A DNA stretch of 64,000 bases from Proteromonas lacertae (Eukaryota > Sar > Bigyra > Opalinata > Proteromonadidae): the NCBI GenBank assembly GCA_002245135.1, contig NGBS01000889.1:62001-126000 (forward strand), in the 5' to 3' direction. Of the stretch, positions 45,980 through 60,100 are shown piece by piece. The position numbers were made by a program, and so were the translations under genes. The first letter of the stretch is position 1. Every line of letters starts with the position of its first letter. The notes below the pieces were generated by a model, which saw only the letters and a program-made list of their open reading frames with translations, had not been told where the DNA came from and ran no database searches.

Positions 45980-47201
45980 TTATACATCTTCATCATTCAA
46001 ATCAAAATCACTAATTTTGAAATTTTCACTTACATGTTGAAATGATGATGATCTTGGCAGAGGAATCATATCATTTATTACACTCCATTTAACCAACACT
46101 TGTGCAGTACTCTATTAAACCATAATATGACAATAATGAACATACTACTTTTTTATTCTTTGCAATTTCTTTAATTACATTGTTTTGCAATAAAGGAACT
46201 ACTGATTTACTATATAATATAATATATATATATAACTGATACTTGAAATAACTACTTCCACCACTTCCTAAAGGAGAATAAGCTTCAACAATGATATTAT
46301 TCTTCTTACAAAACTCTCTTAATTCAATCTGTGTATTATATGGATGACATTCTATTTGATTAACACATGGCTGTATTTTACAATTGTTTAATAGATCTAC
46401 CAACTGTGAAATAGTGAAATTTGACACTCCTATTGATTTCACCATTCCTAATTCATATAATCTTTCAAACTCTTTCCAAGTTTCTAAATATTCGATTTTA
46501 GCCGATCATCTATACATTATTATTCAATATTATATACTATTTTACCAGTCAATAAGGATATAGTATCCATATAGGAGGATCCAAACACTGAACTTGGCTT
46601 TGATAGTAATTGAAGAAAAGAATCTTTCGTATAGTCAAAGATATTAAAATAGAATGAACTATTTAAAAGATATAGAAGGAGATGAAGCTAAAGGAGATAG
46701 TAATGAATTTCTAAACTCTACTGGCCAATGTAACAACAATAAATCAACATAATCAATCTATTTTCATTCAATATTATACAGCTATATACTTTTAAATCTT
46801 TTAAAGACTTTTCTAATGATGATTGTACCTTTCTATTAAGAGTAAATGCGAAATTCATACTTTCTGTGACAATTATTAAATATCTTTGTTGTTATAAATA
46901 GATTACCTCTGTCTATTCCACACTCTTTCATATCTAACATATAATATACATCAATATACTCTTTTCTAAAGCATTTCCTACTTCTTTTTCGTTCCCGTAC
47001 ACTCTGGCACAATCAAAATGATAACATCTAGCATTAAAGACATTACATATACTTATTAGCAAAAGCTGCTCTGATTGATTCAGATATTGCTTTATTTGCT
47101 AATCTGTATGTTCCCAATCCTATAGTTGGTATTTTTATACCATTATTTAAACGTTTGAACTAATGAAAGACATAAATATTGAAATATACAAGAATTGACA
47201 T
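45980..47201 (-). CDS. Aldo-keto reductase
   Basis: Start MSILFKRLNNGIKIP at 47201; ten or so exons. The catalytic tetrad is readable: Asp/Tyr in FDCARVYGNEKEV, Lys in LFITTKIFNN and His in LLLLHWP. After it a 34-nt intron joins HWP to an unusually long variable loop (about 50 residues, including FDYTKDSFLQLLSKP), then MDTISLLTETWKEFERLYEL. Typical GMVKSIGVSNFTISQLVDLL and QPCVNQIECHPYNTQIELRE follow. The C-terminus ends ...NDEDV, TAA at 45980. AKRs reduce carbonyls with NADPH; the substrate is unknown. Short introns explain apparent frameshifts, including one 64-nt intron before ETWKE. Confidence 0.8.
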
Positions 47202-47277
47202 ATAATCTCACAACTTCTTTTCAAAAACATCAAATCAACATATTATACAGAAAAAAAGAATAATTATGATGTATTAT

Positions 47278-48198
47278 TTAAGCTTGGGGAAGATTTAACA
47301 ACAAATTACTTCCTTTTCCTGGTAAATAAGTAACAGAAGAAGATCTAGCTAAAATTCTAGCAACATCAGTAGCAGTATTTATTCTGCGTATTTCAATATA
47401 TCCTCTTCCTGCTTTAGCACAAGCTTGTGACACTAATGCTGCAGATTGTGATTCACCTTCAGAACGAATGATATTTGCCATTTTCTCTTGTTCTGATTTT
47501 TGTACTATAAATTTAGCCATTTCAGCTTGTTGTTGTGCTACAACCTTCTGTTCAATAGCCTTTGTATATTCATTACCAAAAGTCATTTCAATAATAGAAA
47601 CATCAACAACATCAATGTGATATTTATTGGCTCTTTTTCTTAATTCATTTAATATTCCTGCATACACTTGTTCTCTACATGTTAATAATTCCTCAGCGTT
47701 TCTCTTTGCCACAATGACTTTTAATACTTCATTTGTCAAAGATGTGAAAATTCTATCGTCGTAATCAACACCTAATTCACGATATATTTCTGATAAATGA
47801 TCTATTTGTGGATGAGATAATATTCGAAGTTTAATTGTTACCTATTTATAATTAGTCTTAATATTTAAGTGTACTTTTTGCAAATCTTGAGTTCCTGTAC
47901 TTGATGTTACATTACGTGTTTTTGTACGAATATCCATCTTTTTTGGATACTATAGAAACCTTAAATTTAGAAAAATACTTGCATAAATGGAATTCTTATA
48001 TGTGTACCTTCTCCAATTGGTGTTGGCAAGATACCCTTCAATCTATCAAACATTACTACTCTTTCACCAGCATCAACTATAATATTCATAATAATCATTA
48101 ATAATACCATCATAAATGCAAGCAGCTGCACCAACTCCAACTACTGCAACTCCAGCTACTAATCCAACTAATTTTGCAGAAGAACGCAAGATATTCAT
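47278..48198 (-). CDS. PHB1: Prohibitin (PHB1-like)
   Basis: Start [20 protein letters not shown] at 48198 gives an N-terminal membrane anchor. The PHB/SPFH domain follows: [55 protein letters not shown] and [22 protein letters not shown]-terminal coiled coil ([20 protein letters not shown]) leads to [16 protein letters not shown], close to the LTYLPxGQxxLLxLPx end of PHB1. Prohibitins form ring complexes in the mitochondrial inner membrane. Their presence suggests a mitochondrion with an inner-membrane protein quality system. Introns are 29-31 nt. Confidence 0.9.
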
Positions 48199-48266
48199 AA
48201 GAAAATGAAAATGATAATTACAAACCTAAAACAAGCCTCAAACAAGAATCAAAGCTAATTTAAAGA

Positions 48267-48844
48267 ATGATCAAATTTATTATACCTGGTTCATCTTCCT
48301 TTGTTGTTGCTGTAATATCTTTTATATTATATGTATTTGCTACTAAATTATCTTGTAGTTTCTTTCTGCTGTTTCTCTAATATGGAGTAGGGAAGTGTAC
48401 ACATGCACATATGCTATTTTAACAATTATTATGACAATGGAAGGAATATATGCAGTACAGTTTAGTGATTTTCTCATAATTAAATTATTTGCTGGATTTA
48501 CAGTTTTTAACACTATTTATTCGTATTATTTGCTTTAATCATATACAATAGAATCATATTAGGTTTAATTTATATATTAGGTTATTTAATTCCATGTGAA
48601 AATCCAAATGACTGTAGTAGTACCACTTTTTCTTATAAAATGTATGGTATGTTTATTGCTATTGGAGGAGGTGTTGCAAATGTATGTTTTAAATCATTTT
48701 TTTATATTTTTACAGTGTTTAATTAGTTCTACTTTGCTATTTAGAGTAAGACAGGCAGATATAATATCTGAATCTTCAATATCATGGAGTGATCAAGTTG
48801 ATAATCAAACATTTTCAAATCCAATAATAGAAGATGACTTTTAA
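48267..48844 (+). CDS. Small four-helix membrane protein, unknown
   Basis: Start MIKFIIPGSSSFVVAVISFI at 48267. With three or four introns resolved, the product of about 165 residues has four hydrophobic helices: FVVAVISFILYVFA, YTCTYAILTIIMTM..., FLIIKLFAGFTVFNTIYS-IILGLIYILGYLI, and MFIAIGGGVANCLISSTLLF. Two cysteines lie between helices 3 and 4 (CENPNDC) in an outward-facing loop, compatible with a disulphide. The tail (ADIISESSISWSDQVDNQ) is acidic. The first intron boundary (about 48361) is uncertain. Looks like a tetraspan-type protein; no family is recognised. Confidence 0.55.
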
Positions 48845-49112
48845 TGCTAAATATAATTTACATGACAGATAGTTTAGATATAATATAATTAATGAATTAT
48901 GTATTTTATTTGTTTAACTTTTATATATTATTAAAAATAGATATGTAATTTGAATGTAAAAGTTACAGTAATATTTCTATTTTGTTTCTTTACACACTAC
49001 TATCGTTAAATACCAAAATAACATCATCAAACAGTGTATTTATTTTTATATTGTGCTTTTAGACATTAATATCTTGTATTTTGAATATTTATACTATTTT
49101 AACATAAAGGCA

Positions 49113-51040
49113 ATGGCTGTACCATATAAAGTATAAAACATATTTACTTGTTTAGATTATATCTGTTTTAAAATCATCGACTAATTGTACAACTCAATTA
49201 GTTGCAACATGGAAAGAAACTGTGTATATATAAAACATATAAACAGGTTGATGAAGATAAATTAATTTATTATTTGGTATAAATGTATTGCTTTATTCTA
49301 TAGTCACTTTGTAATTTACTATCTAATTCCTTCCATTTACTACCATCGGCATTTGTTAATGTAAATGACAATAATGTAACAATGTTAAGGAATTGCTATG
49401 ACAGTAATGTGTTTTCTTTTGACTTTGATAAAAATACCATTATTCAGTTTATTCAAGATTTATCTCTTTCAATATATTATATGTATAAATCTAATTTTAT
49501 TCATGGCAATATTATACCATCAAATATTGTTTATACAAATGAAAATCGTTTTTATTTAGTTGATACAGGAAATTATTTATTAAATAATGAGATGACTTTC
49601 GATGATATTTTTATTTCACAGTTTTATAGTCCAGAATATTTATCTAATAAAGAACTATCAATAGAAAGTGATATATGGGGATTTGGATGTATCTTAGCAT
49701 CTATTGTATCAGGAGACTCACCTATTAATATATTGAATGAATATAAATGTAATATTTATTTTGATTATCTTGATGATGTGAAAGAATTATTATTTGATAT
49801 AATAACTAATTGTTTAAATTTTGATCAATATAAAAGAATTACTCCTTATGAGTTAATATTATACAGTGAAAGTATATAAAATAAATTATAATGATGATTA
49901 CTATAGAACTTCAAAGAATTGATAAACATGAATCATTTTATAGATGTTATGAGAAATATTGTATATCTTATACTTATATATATAGCTAATTCTTATGAGA
50001 ATGAAGTTAATTTGTTAATTTTCAATGATTCATATATTAGAATACCATCATTGCTTGATAGAATTACATCTGCTGATCGTATATATTTACAATTATATAT
50101 ATGTATTCATATCTTTAGGTCATTTAATTAAAAAGTTGTGTAATTTCTATAATTTCAAAAGAAATTCAAAAGTGTTTGGTTTTCTAATTAATATGTCTAT
50201 ATGTGACTATCCTGATACTCACAAAGTTGTCTCAAAATTACTAGAGCTAAAAGAAAAAGGAAGTTGCTCAAAGATACTATTGAGTAGAGGTAGTGATTAT
50301 TTATTGAATTGTTGTTGTATATTTTTTAATTAGTATTATGTAATAATAGATACTCCTTTATTAAAGAATGAAATTAAATTGTTATCAGTCGTAATAAGAT
50401 CTTGCATCTCATTAGAAAAGTTATACTTGGGTAGTATATTCTACTTTTTTTACTTTGTGTATTTTTAGATATGAAACTAGATGATAAAGACATTGATGAA
50501 TTAGCTCCTGCATTTCAACAGATAAAAAACCTAAAAGTTTTATCTTTTTCTAGTATTATCGATACAATATTATTTCTTTTCTATATATAGCTAATAATAT
50601 TACTGATAAAGGAATAGATTCTTTATCTAAATATGTTATTTTTTCTTCATCATTCCAATGTCTTTTTCTTGATAGTATTCAATAATTAATAATATTATGT
50701 TAATATTATAGATAATAATATTGCTGGAAATACTGAAGGTTTTAAAGTGTTTATGAATTTATTATGTCAATCAGAATCATTGGAGAGAATATCACTACAA
50801 GATAATAAATTAGAAAAAAATGGAGCAAATGTTATAAACGATATTATTAAGAATTTTACTTCTTTGGTGGAGTTAAATCTTCAAAATAACAATATTAAGC
50901 TGGAAGACATGAAATTAATTACAAAAAGTTTAGACAGGAACAAGAACTTCTATTTCTTTGGAGTATCGAAGAATGATTTCTCTTTACCAAGTTTTGATGT
51001 GTTTAGAAAATCATATTTGCCATTTGTACAACTGAAATAG
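49113..51040 (+). CDS. Pseudokinase fused to leucine-rich repeats (B)
   Basis: Start MAVPYKIISVLKSSTNC at 49113; introns of 25, 25 and 27 nt precede the kinase-like domain. The catalytic loop reads HGNIIPSN in place of HRDLKPEN and the DFG motif reads DTG, so catalysis is not expected. Also seen: FYSPEYLSNKELSIESDIWG and FGCILASIVSG (helix F), FDQYKRITPYE. The linker (about 49920-50450) contains LLDRITSADR, then RI-type LRRs with short introns, for example LERISLQDNKLEKNGANVIN and LVELNLQNNNIKLEDMKLIT, to the stop at 51040. Same architecture as the gene at 8847-12224, with both catalytic Asp residues exchanged for Asn. This defines a lineage-specific family. Confidence 0.75.
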
Positions 51041-51128
51041 CTGTTATTTTTATTTATTTACTTTTATACAAAGAATTTATATAAATTCATAATAATACAG
51101 TGAAAATATTTTATTAATTAGATATATC

Positions 51129-54100
51129 TTATTGTTTCTCTTTTGTTGTTGCTAATTTACTCATTGTCATTTGCTTTGTATGAGTTAATGTACTCATTTG
51201 ACTTGATTTAAATACAGAATTAGATTGAGATATCTTACTTGTTGTAGATAATGATGCTGATATTGATCCACCTTTTGATTGAACAGCAGAACTTCCAGAA
51301 GATGTGATTTTCTTTGCATCTTCATCAACAAATATCAATACTTGTTTTATACCAAACTGGAATACACTCACCAGTATTATTGATATTTGTATTCCCATTC
51401 CTCTTGTTAATAACACAGAATCAGGTTCACTGGATATACTAAAATCTATTAATGTCATTACTCCTCCTAACACAGATAAATTCTATTAAGAATTTCTAAT
51501 CATCTTTTAAATATTACAATTAAAAAGAAAAAAAAGATATTTAAAACACAAGCTGATAAAAACAATCCTAAAGAATCATTGTGTTCATTAGCTACATCTT
51601 TAGTTCTCCAACTTGTATATAAGAAAAACAACAACATCAACCCATCAATCACTATTTCAATTACTGTAAATGTCACAGAATAAGAACATTCACGAATATA
51701 ACCATTCTCAAAATATGAACTATATTTTGTACTTGATACAGCAACATATCTATTCATTTATATTTACATTCATTATATATATTTATTATACTCATTTGGT
51801 TCAACATATCTCCACAATAAATGAAGTCCTACTCCTAAAAGTCCAAATGGAACTATAAAAGAGAATAATCTCATTGCAGTGATTGAAGTCTATTATAATT
51901 AAATATATTAAAACTATACTTTACTTATCTTTAATCTCTTAACTCCAATTTTAAAGAAGATTTTCGTTTCTTTTGCTAATAATACTGCTAATAACAATTT
52001 TACACATAATCCTAATAACAATGGTCTTAACATACAAATATCATTATCTTCACTTGGAGCTATTGCCATTGGTATTCCTGACAATGAAGTACATAACAAT
52101 AAGATTGATAATAGGAAATTGTATGGTCTTCCAAATGCACGAATTATCTTTTGATTTCGATGAATAACTGTGAAGATAAAAGAGATTAATGAAAGTAATG
52201 AAGCTAAACCCATTAAAACATAAAACACAGCTAATATTCCACTACTATATTCAAATGCCACTTCTCTTTTACCAAAATTACATTTCATGTTTGCATCAGT
52301 AAATGGATTAGCTTCGATTGCTATTGCTTCACTACCTCGATATGGATAGATTTGATTTAATTGACCTTTCTGATTTATCTCAAATATATACACATTCTTT
52401 GTTACATAACCTGAATTCTCGACTTTTATTGAACCAGAAGCTGTTTCTATCCTTGTTCCAATTGTACATACTTCAAGATAATCTAATGGTGGAATGTCTT
52501 TTCCACTATCACTAGCTGCTTGAATCATTGCATTCTTCCATATTGATATAGCTATATCAGTATTTTCTAACTCTTCAGATACTTCTACATTCACTCCTAT
52601 ATTTGATTTAGTATCAGATATGAAGGATTCAGCTGTTGAAGATGATAAAGTAGAAGTAAAACTAGATACTACTAGAGATCTTTCAAATTTTGATAATAAT
52701 TCTTCACTATATTCATAAGAAGAATATTTCAATATCACCAATTTCATTGAAGTTGTTAAACTATTACTATCAGATAAATAATTCAATAACAATAAACTGT
52801 TGCTATAATCAAGACCATTTAATACTATTCAATAAATATAGAAACATATAAAGATATACATGCTATTCTATTATCTTCTTCATCTTCAAAATTCTTCACT
52901 CTTCTTATTATTTCTTTACCATCATCATCAACAAATTTTGAACTTGTTAATGTGAAAGATTTTACTTCACCTTTGGATTTCTTTTTCACATAATCTAATA
53001 AAATACTATAATAATTCTTATTCCTATTACATTATATAAAACATTCAATATATTATTATACAGATCTGTATCATCACCAATATACAAATATTTCTTTATT
53101 CCTTGATCAAACAAATAATCAACTACCAATGATAATAACTGATATGGAGTATTTCCAATTGTTATTGTAGAATCCAAACAATCATTTCCTTCACCTACAC
53201 CTAAATAGTAGAAGAATTTATCATAAGATTTTATCTCATTTTCGATCATATTTCGACAATCAATTGATTGACAACCAAATATTGTTCTTACACTTGAATC
53301 ATTCAAATATGGACTTAATCTCTCATGGAATTCTTCAGCATTACTACCATATATAAACACTGGAATTATAAAATAACCATTCAGTTTGTTATAGTTTATA
53401 TCTTGAATCATATAAGATTCATAATTCTGTAATATCAATTCTCTCTCTCGATTCTTCTCTTCATGAATAAATATTACTTTCATATTCTTTAATAAATAAT
53501 AATCTCCTTTATCTGTCCAATCACATGTATATCCTGCATTTCCTTCTATTAATTGATCATATGCTTCAGATTGAACTGGTTTTGAAGCAGATTCAGTTAT
53601 TCGAAATTTACCTTCTTCAGTCACTTCAGCTAAAAACATGATTCGATTGGCTATTCCATTAGTATTCATTTCCAATAAACCAGTTGGACTATCATATGTA
53701 TAACCATATATTGTAGATCGAAGAGATTCAGTATCAAAGGAATAAGTGTTTGTTACTACATCTGCCCATAGTTTCACAGCTGTATAAGCAGCTTCCATTG
53801 CAGCTGAGATTATCACTTTATTTCCAAAACTATTCTTCACTGCTGTTACAAATGTCTCTGCAGCTGCTAGATAAGTTAATGAATCAGAACTTGCATCACC
53901 CATTTCTTGAATAAATGTTGTTACTACTGATACTCCAGCCATACAACTAAAATCAAGTGATGACACTATTCGAGAATCTAATGTTGCACTATAAATATGA
54001 GCTGTTTTACCTGTTATTCCATGAGAACAGTAATAAGTATATATTGGATTCTCGGCATCTGCTCCAGATACATGAATTATTGCACTTTTACTGATTATTT

Positions 54101-57100
54101 CCATTCCTAAATTGTATAATGGATCTAAATCAGTATAATTATATGGTCCATATATCTTCCCATTTATTCTTTCAATACTTGGAATTGTGGCTTTACAAAG
54201 AACTACAGAAAATGAATTACTTATATCCATCACTAATATGAATGATTTATAATATGGATAAACATATTTTTCAAATGATCGAACTATTTGACTTGTTGTG
54301 GATTGACTTACAAAAGTATAACCACTACATACTTCGGTTGCTGTTACTCCTGGATAAAAATAAGGCTTTTTATATTGCTCAAATGTCTTATACATATTCA
54401 TTAGATTCTTATATCTTCCATTACCAAATACAGCTACTACTTCATCTAATCGACACAAATCTTTAGATTGACTTACATATTTTTCTAAATTCGATTCAGG
54501 ATCTCTCACTTCTAATAAGATTTTTCTTCCCAACACTCCACCATTTGTATTTATTTCATTTGCTGCTAATATTATTCCATCAGATAAAGCTCTTTCAGTT
54601 ACACTGAATGTTCCTGTCAAAGAATTTATTACTCCTATTGTCACTGTTTGATCTTTATGATGAGATCCAATTGTTTTATCAGCAAAATCACAAAGATATG
54701 TTCCATCATTTACAAACTTCTTATAAACAACAGGAACTATCTCAGAACTAGAAGTATATTCAATTGTAAATTTATTGTCTTTAAATAATGCAAATGATAA
54801 GAAATGAGATAAGTAATTACTTGGCTTTAAACTCACTTTTCCTTCAGGAGAATCAAATTCTCGATTATAAATGTATTTATTTATCATACTTAGATTTGTA
54901 CTTCCTGCTTCTTCTACTGCTTCAGCCCAAATATTAAATATCACATATGTAGATTCCATTAATTCAGAGATTGGATCACTTGTATATGCTTTTACTTTTG
55001 AAACAAATTCTTTACTTTTACTGGTTTCTAAAGCACTGAAGAAAGCTTGAGAAGAATAAAATTCATTCACATTTGTTCCTATCATATTTTCACCTGTTGT
55101 ATAACTAATCAAATGAATCTTTGATAAATCAACATTATTATCAGAAAATGCTTTTGATAAACCAAGATGATTCTCTTTACTTCCAAAAAAGATTATTGTT
55201 CCACCATTTGGAGAAGATTCAACTATATCATTCATAATTTCATTAAAATCAGTTAAACCTGGATCAACTGTTTTAGATAATAACAAAGTAGCAGATTTAA
55301 ATTCTAAATATTTCGTTAAATATTCAACTGCTTTTTTACTATAAGCATTAGTTGTTCCAATTATATGGAAATTACATTTAGATTCATCATTGATATCATA
55401 ATAAATATCCACTATTCGATCAAGCACACTTGGTTCTTTACTTGATATAAACACATTTTCTTCACATAATTCTCCTCCTGCATAGTTTATTCGGAATAAC
55501 GGAATATCAAGATGAGCCATTGAAGGCAAAAATGATTTAACACAATCAGAAGTTGAAGTAGTAAATATCACATCTGGATTTAAGGTTTTAAGCGTTTCTT
55601 TCACTTTATCTACACAGATGTCATTATCTGATTCATCATCAACCACTGTAAGAAAGAATTCTCGATTTAATAATCCTCCTTTATATTTTTCAGTCACTTC
55701 ATTCATTGCTAAATTAATTATTGTTTGTAAACCAGTATATAAAGATCTACTTCCACCACTGTTAGATATTACAAGTAAAACATCTAATGCTTTTATCTGT
55801 TTCTTTTCACCTATTGAACTATCATTATAATTACATATATAACCGTGTGTACTTTCTATATCCCAATTCCATGCCATTGGAGTTTGAGTAACAGATTGAG
55901 AAGATACTATTTCCATCTCTTCACTATTCCTTTTCCATCTTGCTATATAGAAAAATAATGATGTATAATGGTTGTTATTCATTTCTACTTTTCCACTTCC
56001 ACTTTCAACTGTTGATAAATACATATGTGGAATATAATCTAATTCATTAAAACTATGAGATGCATTCACAGCTTTAGACCAAAACTGTAATGCTATATAA
56101 ACTGAATCACCATACATTGTATGACTTGTTCTTCCTGTATATTCATATATTTCATTATGGAATTTAGAATCAGGATTCATTTCATCAAAATATGAACCAA
56201 CTAACAATAGTTCATATGAAGCAGTGTGAGAAGTTAATTTCATTATTGACCTATCAGCATTTAAACATATATATCTAAACACAGATCCATCAATCACATA
56301 TTGATCAAAATATTCTAAAAATGATGCTAATTCTATATCGGTAGTGTAGTAATAATAGTTCCACCTAAATAATTCTTGAGTAATAGTTTGTGAAACATCA
56401 TTCTGTTGAGATAAATCATTTACATAATATGTTTGAACTTCATAACTACCTGACAATTTAAATGATAATACTCTAAATATATCATCACTAAATTCACCAG
56501 TATAACCAAGAAAATATAGAGATTTTGAATAATCATCTACAGTTGATGCTAAATATGTCACTATTGGATCAATAAATTGATTTGGTATTGCTCCGGTGTA
56601 AAATACATTATAAGAACATTCTTGGCCTTGAAATATTGTTGGATACCACAATAATTTATCATATTCTAATAAGAATTTTGATACAGTTGTTCTACATTTG
56701 TTCAAATAACAACCAATAAATGTCACTATCTTTGGATTCTTTATTGCTTCTTTTATTACATCCAATTCAGATTTACTTCCTGTATCAAATATCTTATAAT
56801 CAACAAAACAACCATTTAATCCACCATTCTCATTTATTGATTTTATTCCACCAACTATTGGATCAATTGCTGTATATTCTAATTCACTTGTACTTCCACT
56901 TATTGAAATCAACAAACCAACCAATACATATTCTTCACTTATTTTACCACTTTCATTATTTCGAATCCAATCACATTGATATATTCCTTCACTTAAATAA
57001 TGACTGTTATATTCATTTGCTGTTGATTCACTTGTTATACTAAGAACAGATTTTGTATTATAACCATTAGTAGAATCAGATGACATTTCATACAAACTAA

Positions 57101-60100
57101 ATGAATAACTAACATGATGATTTACACCAGTATGAATCTTAGGGAAATAACTTATACTATTTCCTTCATGCAGTTTGTCTAATACATCATTAAAACTATA
57201 AGGAATAGTATTTGCATTATTTTCATCTACTTTTAGATTTAATGATTTGAGAGTATTATCAACTAGTAAAATCGATATTATTGCACTTGGTAACAATTCG
57301 GCATCGGTTGTATAATGAGCAAAAGTGGTTTGAAATATTTCTGTTAGTTTATCTCCAGGTTTATATAATTCAGTTATTATATCTGTATGACTGAAACACA
57401 TGTAATGACCATTTATACGATTTGATATAGCTATAGAATCAACTGATCTTATAAAGAAATTCACTATCTTGTAGGTTGGATATTTATGTCCTTTCTCATC
57501 CATTTCAATCAAAAAATCAGTTGCTGCTTTACCATCTAATAAGGAGATTATCACACCGGAACTTAACTCATTAGTGATTGTTGAAACTATATCTTCCATT
57601 TTATAGTTTATCATTGGAATTTGAAATAGTCTTATCACATTTATTCCTCTTTCTTTATACCACATATTTACTTGATTTGCCATTTCTTTATAACTTACAC
57701 CTTCGGAATATACTACATAGATTGTCTTACCTAAATGAGAATCTATCCAAGATATTACTGGATATTTTGTTGGAAATGGAATTCCAGTATAAAATACATT
57801 CTTATTACAATCATCACCATCATAATCTGTTGGATAAAATAATATTAAACCTTCTTCTTCGAAATCAGTCAAAAATTGATCTTTTAATTCATCACCATAA
57901 AGACCAAAGACAAATAATGTTTTATATTTCGATTTTATCTCATGAATAAATCTTCGTATACTTTCAACATCACCTCCACTATCATATATTATTGGATTAT
58001 AGTATAAACCACTTCCACTTTCTTCTTTGTTTAAATATTCAATTGTTGATAAATAACTAGATATTAAATCCACTCCACGATAAGCAAATGAACCAGTACT
58101 TGGATATAATAATACTAATGATATTACTATTTTGTTTTTATTGTTATTATTATTATTATTCTTTATATCACATTCTTTTCGATTTGATAGTATTTCATTA
58201 AAATTACTACGATAAGTATCACTATCCCATTTCTTATATAATATCACTTTTTCTACCATTTTACCATCTTTACTAGTTAATAGTGACATTGGGAAATTTA
58301 CATAATTATCAGATCCGATTGAGATTTTTCCAAAAGATGTACTTATTGAATTAGATTGAAGATATTCCAATATATTAATTGAGTTTATATCAGATTTTAA
58401 ACCATTTATTATATATTCGATTGTGGCTATTCCAATTGATTCACTTTCAGATAATACACTATCATTTCCAAAGGTTGACATTCTCAATTCACTTATTAAA
58501 CTATCATCAGATAAATAACATAAACTCTCACAATAATGACCTTCTCGATATTTTTTATCAACTTTCTTGAAATTTTCGATTTTTCTTGATACTATTCGAT
58601 ATTTAGATGAGATTTCTAAACTGTTTTCATATTCTTTATGATTTAAATAACTCATTATATTGAATAGTTTTTCATACATTATATTACTTGTTTCACTTTC
58701 TAAGAAATTAAATATTATACCACCATCATTTAAGTATTTTCTTACTGAAGAAATTGCAGATGATACTTTTGATTTTATATTTTTTATATCTGTTTCATTT
58801 ACTTTATATTCTTTTGAGATTATCGCTCCTAATGCATTTATTGAACTATTTAATAATTCATAATCAGATGTTTCTTCAAAACCAATTGGATAAATCAAGA
58901 TTATCTTAGTTACAGATTCAGATAATAAATATTCTATTAATGGTAAGATTCTTCGAGATGGAGATGTGGATGAGTGAATTCTATTTAAATATTATATAAC
59001 AAAACAATATATATATATATATATATACATTTTATCATCACATATATTTGAATCTTCTTGGCGAATTGAAAAAATAGTAACATTATGTTCTTCTATTTCA
59101 CTTTTATGACTTTCTATTATTTCTCTATTACAATTACTAATTATTATTTCATAATCAGTATTGTTTATCATCTCACTTAACTTTTCACTATTATCTAAAC
59201 AATATCGAACTGACAATTGAAGTGAATTTCCTTTAAATCCTCCATTTGAATTTATATATATTTCATATTGTTTTAGAATGTAATAGATTCGATCATCTTT
59301 ATCATCTTCATTTAACCAAATTCCTACTCTTGTATTAGAACTTTTTATTAATTCATCACTTACTGTAAAATCGTTTTTATATTCATCATCATCTTCACGA
59401 AATACCATTGAATATTGATTTTGTAATCTAAAACCATTTCGAGGTAATAATATTATTTCATATTCATTATTTATATAATGATTCAAGAAAATCTTTATTC
59501 CAATTAAATTATTACTTTCAATCGAATTGTAGCCTATTGGCAAATCATATTTATTTCGATATAACTCTTTTAGTATTGATTCACTCTTTTCATCATTTAT
59601 CAATGGCATAACTGAATTTAAAATTGATAATGAATTAAACATTGCATAACTTATCTCATTACACATTTCATTTGATTTCCCAGAATTAGAATCTATAAAT
59701 TCCATCCAAGCAAAATTAGATCCACTATCTAAAAGATTTGAATAACTGGAAATAAAATAAACATCATTGAATCGATTATTATCTCCTTTGTTACAATCTA
59801 TTATGTTTTCTACTATATCTAGAATTATTACTTTATAATTCTTTCGATTCATATCATTCTCATTCATTAAATCTAAAAATTCAATTATATTATCATTTAT
59901 TATGGTATATATTGACACTTTACTGTAATTACAGTGAATTTCATTTATTGTTTCATTTATACTCTCATAACTAGTATTCTTTAATTCAATTTCTACACAG
60001 GTTATGGATTTTATTATTTCTGAACTCTTCTTTACATTGGAACTGATTAATCTACTTGAATTAGTATCTAAATGGATTATTACACAATTTTCACTTTCTT

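Noticed and set aside
46500-46800. Apparent frameshift inside the aldo-keto reductase after HWPVEF
   Set aside because: A canonical 34-nt intron (GTAGAG to CCTTTAG) directly after HWP restores the frame, and a 64-nt intron before ETWKEFERL removes the next stop. The gene is intact.
52990-53070. Apparent break in the giant receptor near YNNILNVLYNVIG
   Set aside because: An intron from GTATAATAAT to TGTAATAG joins DTDL to NKNYYSILLDYVKKK in frame.
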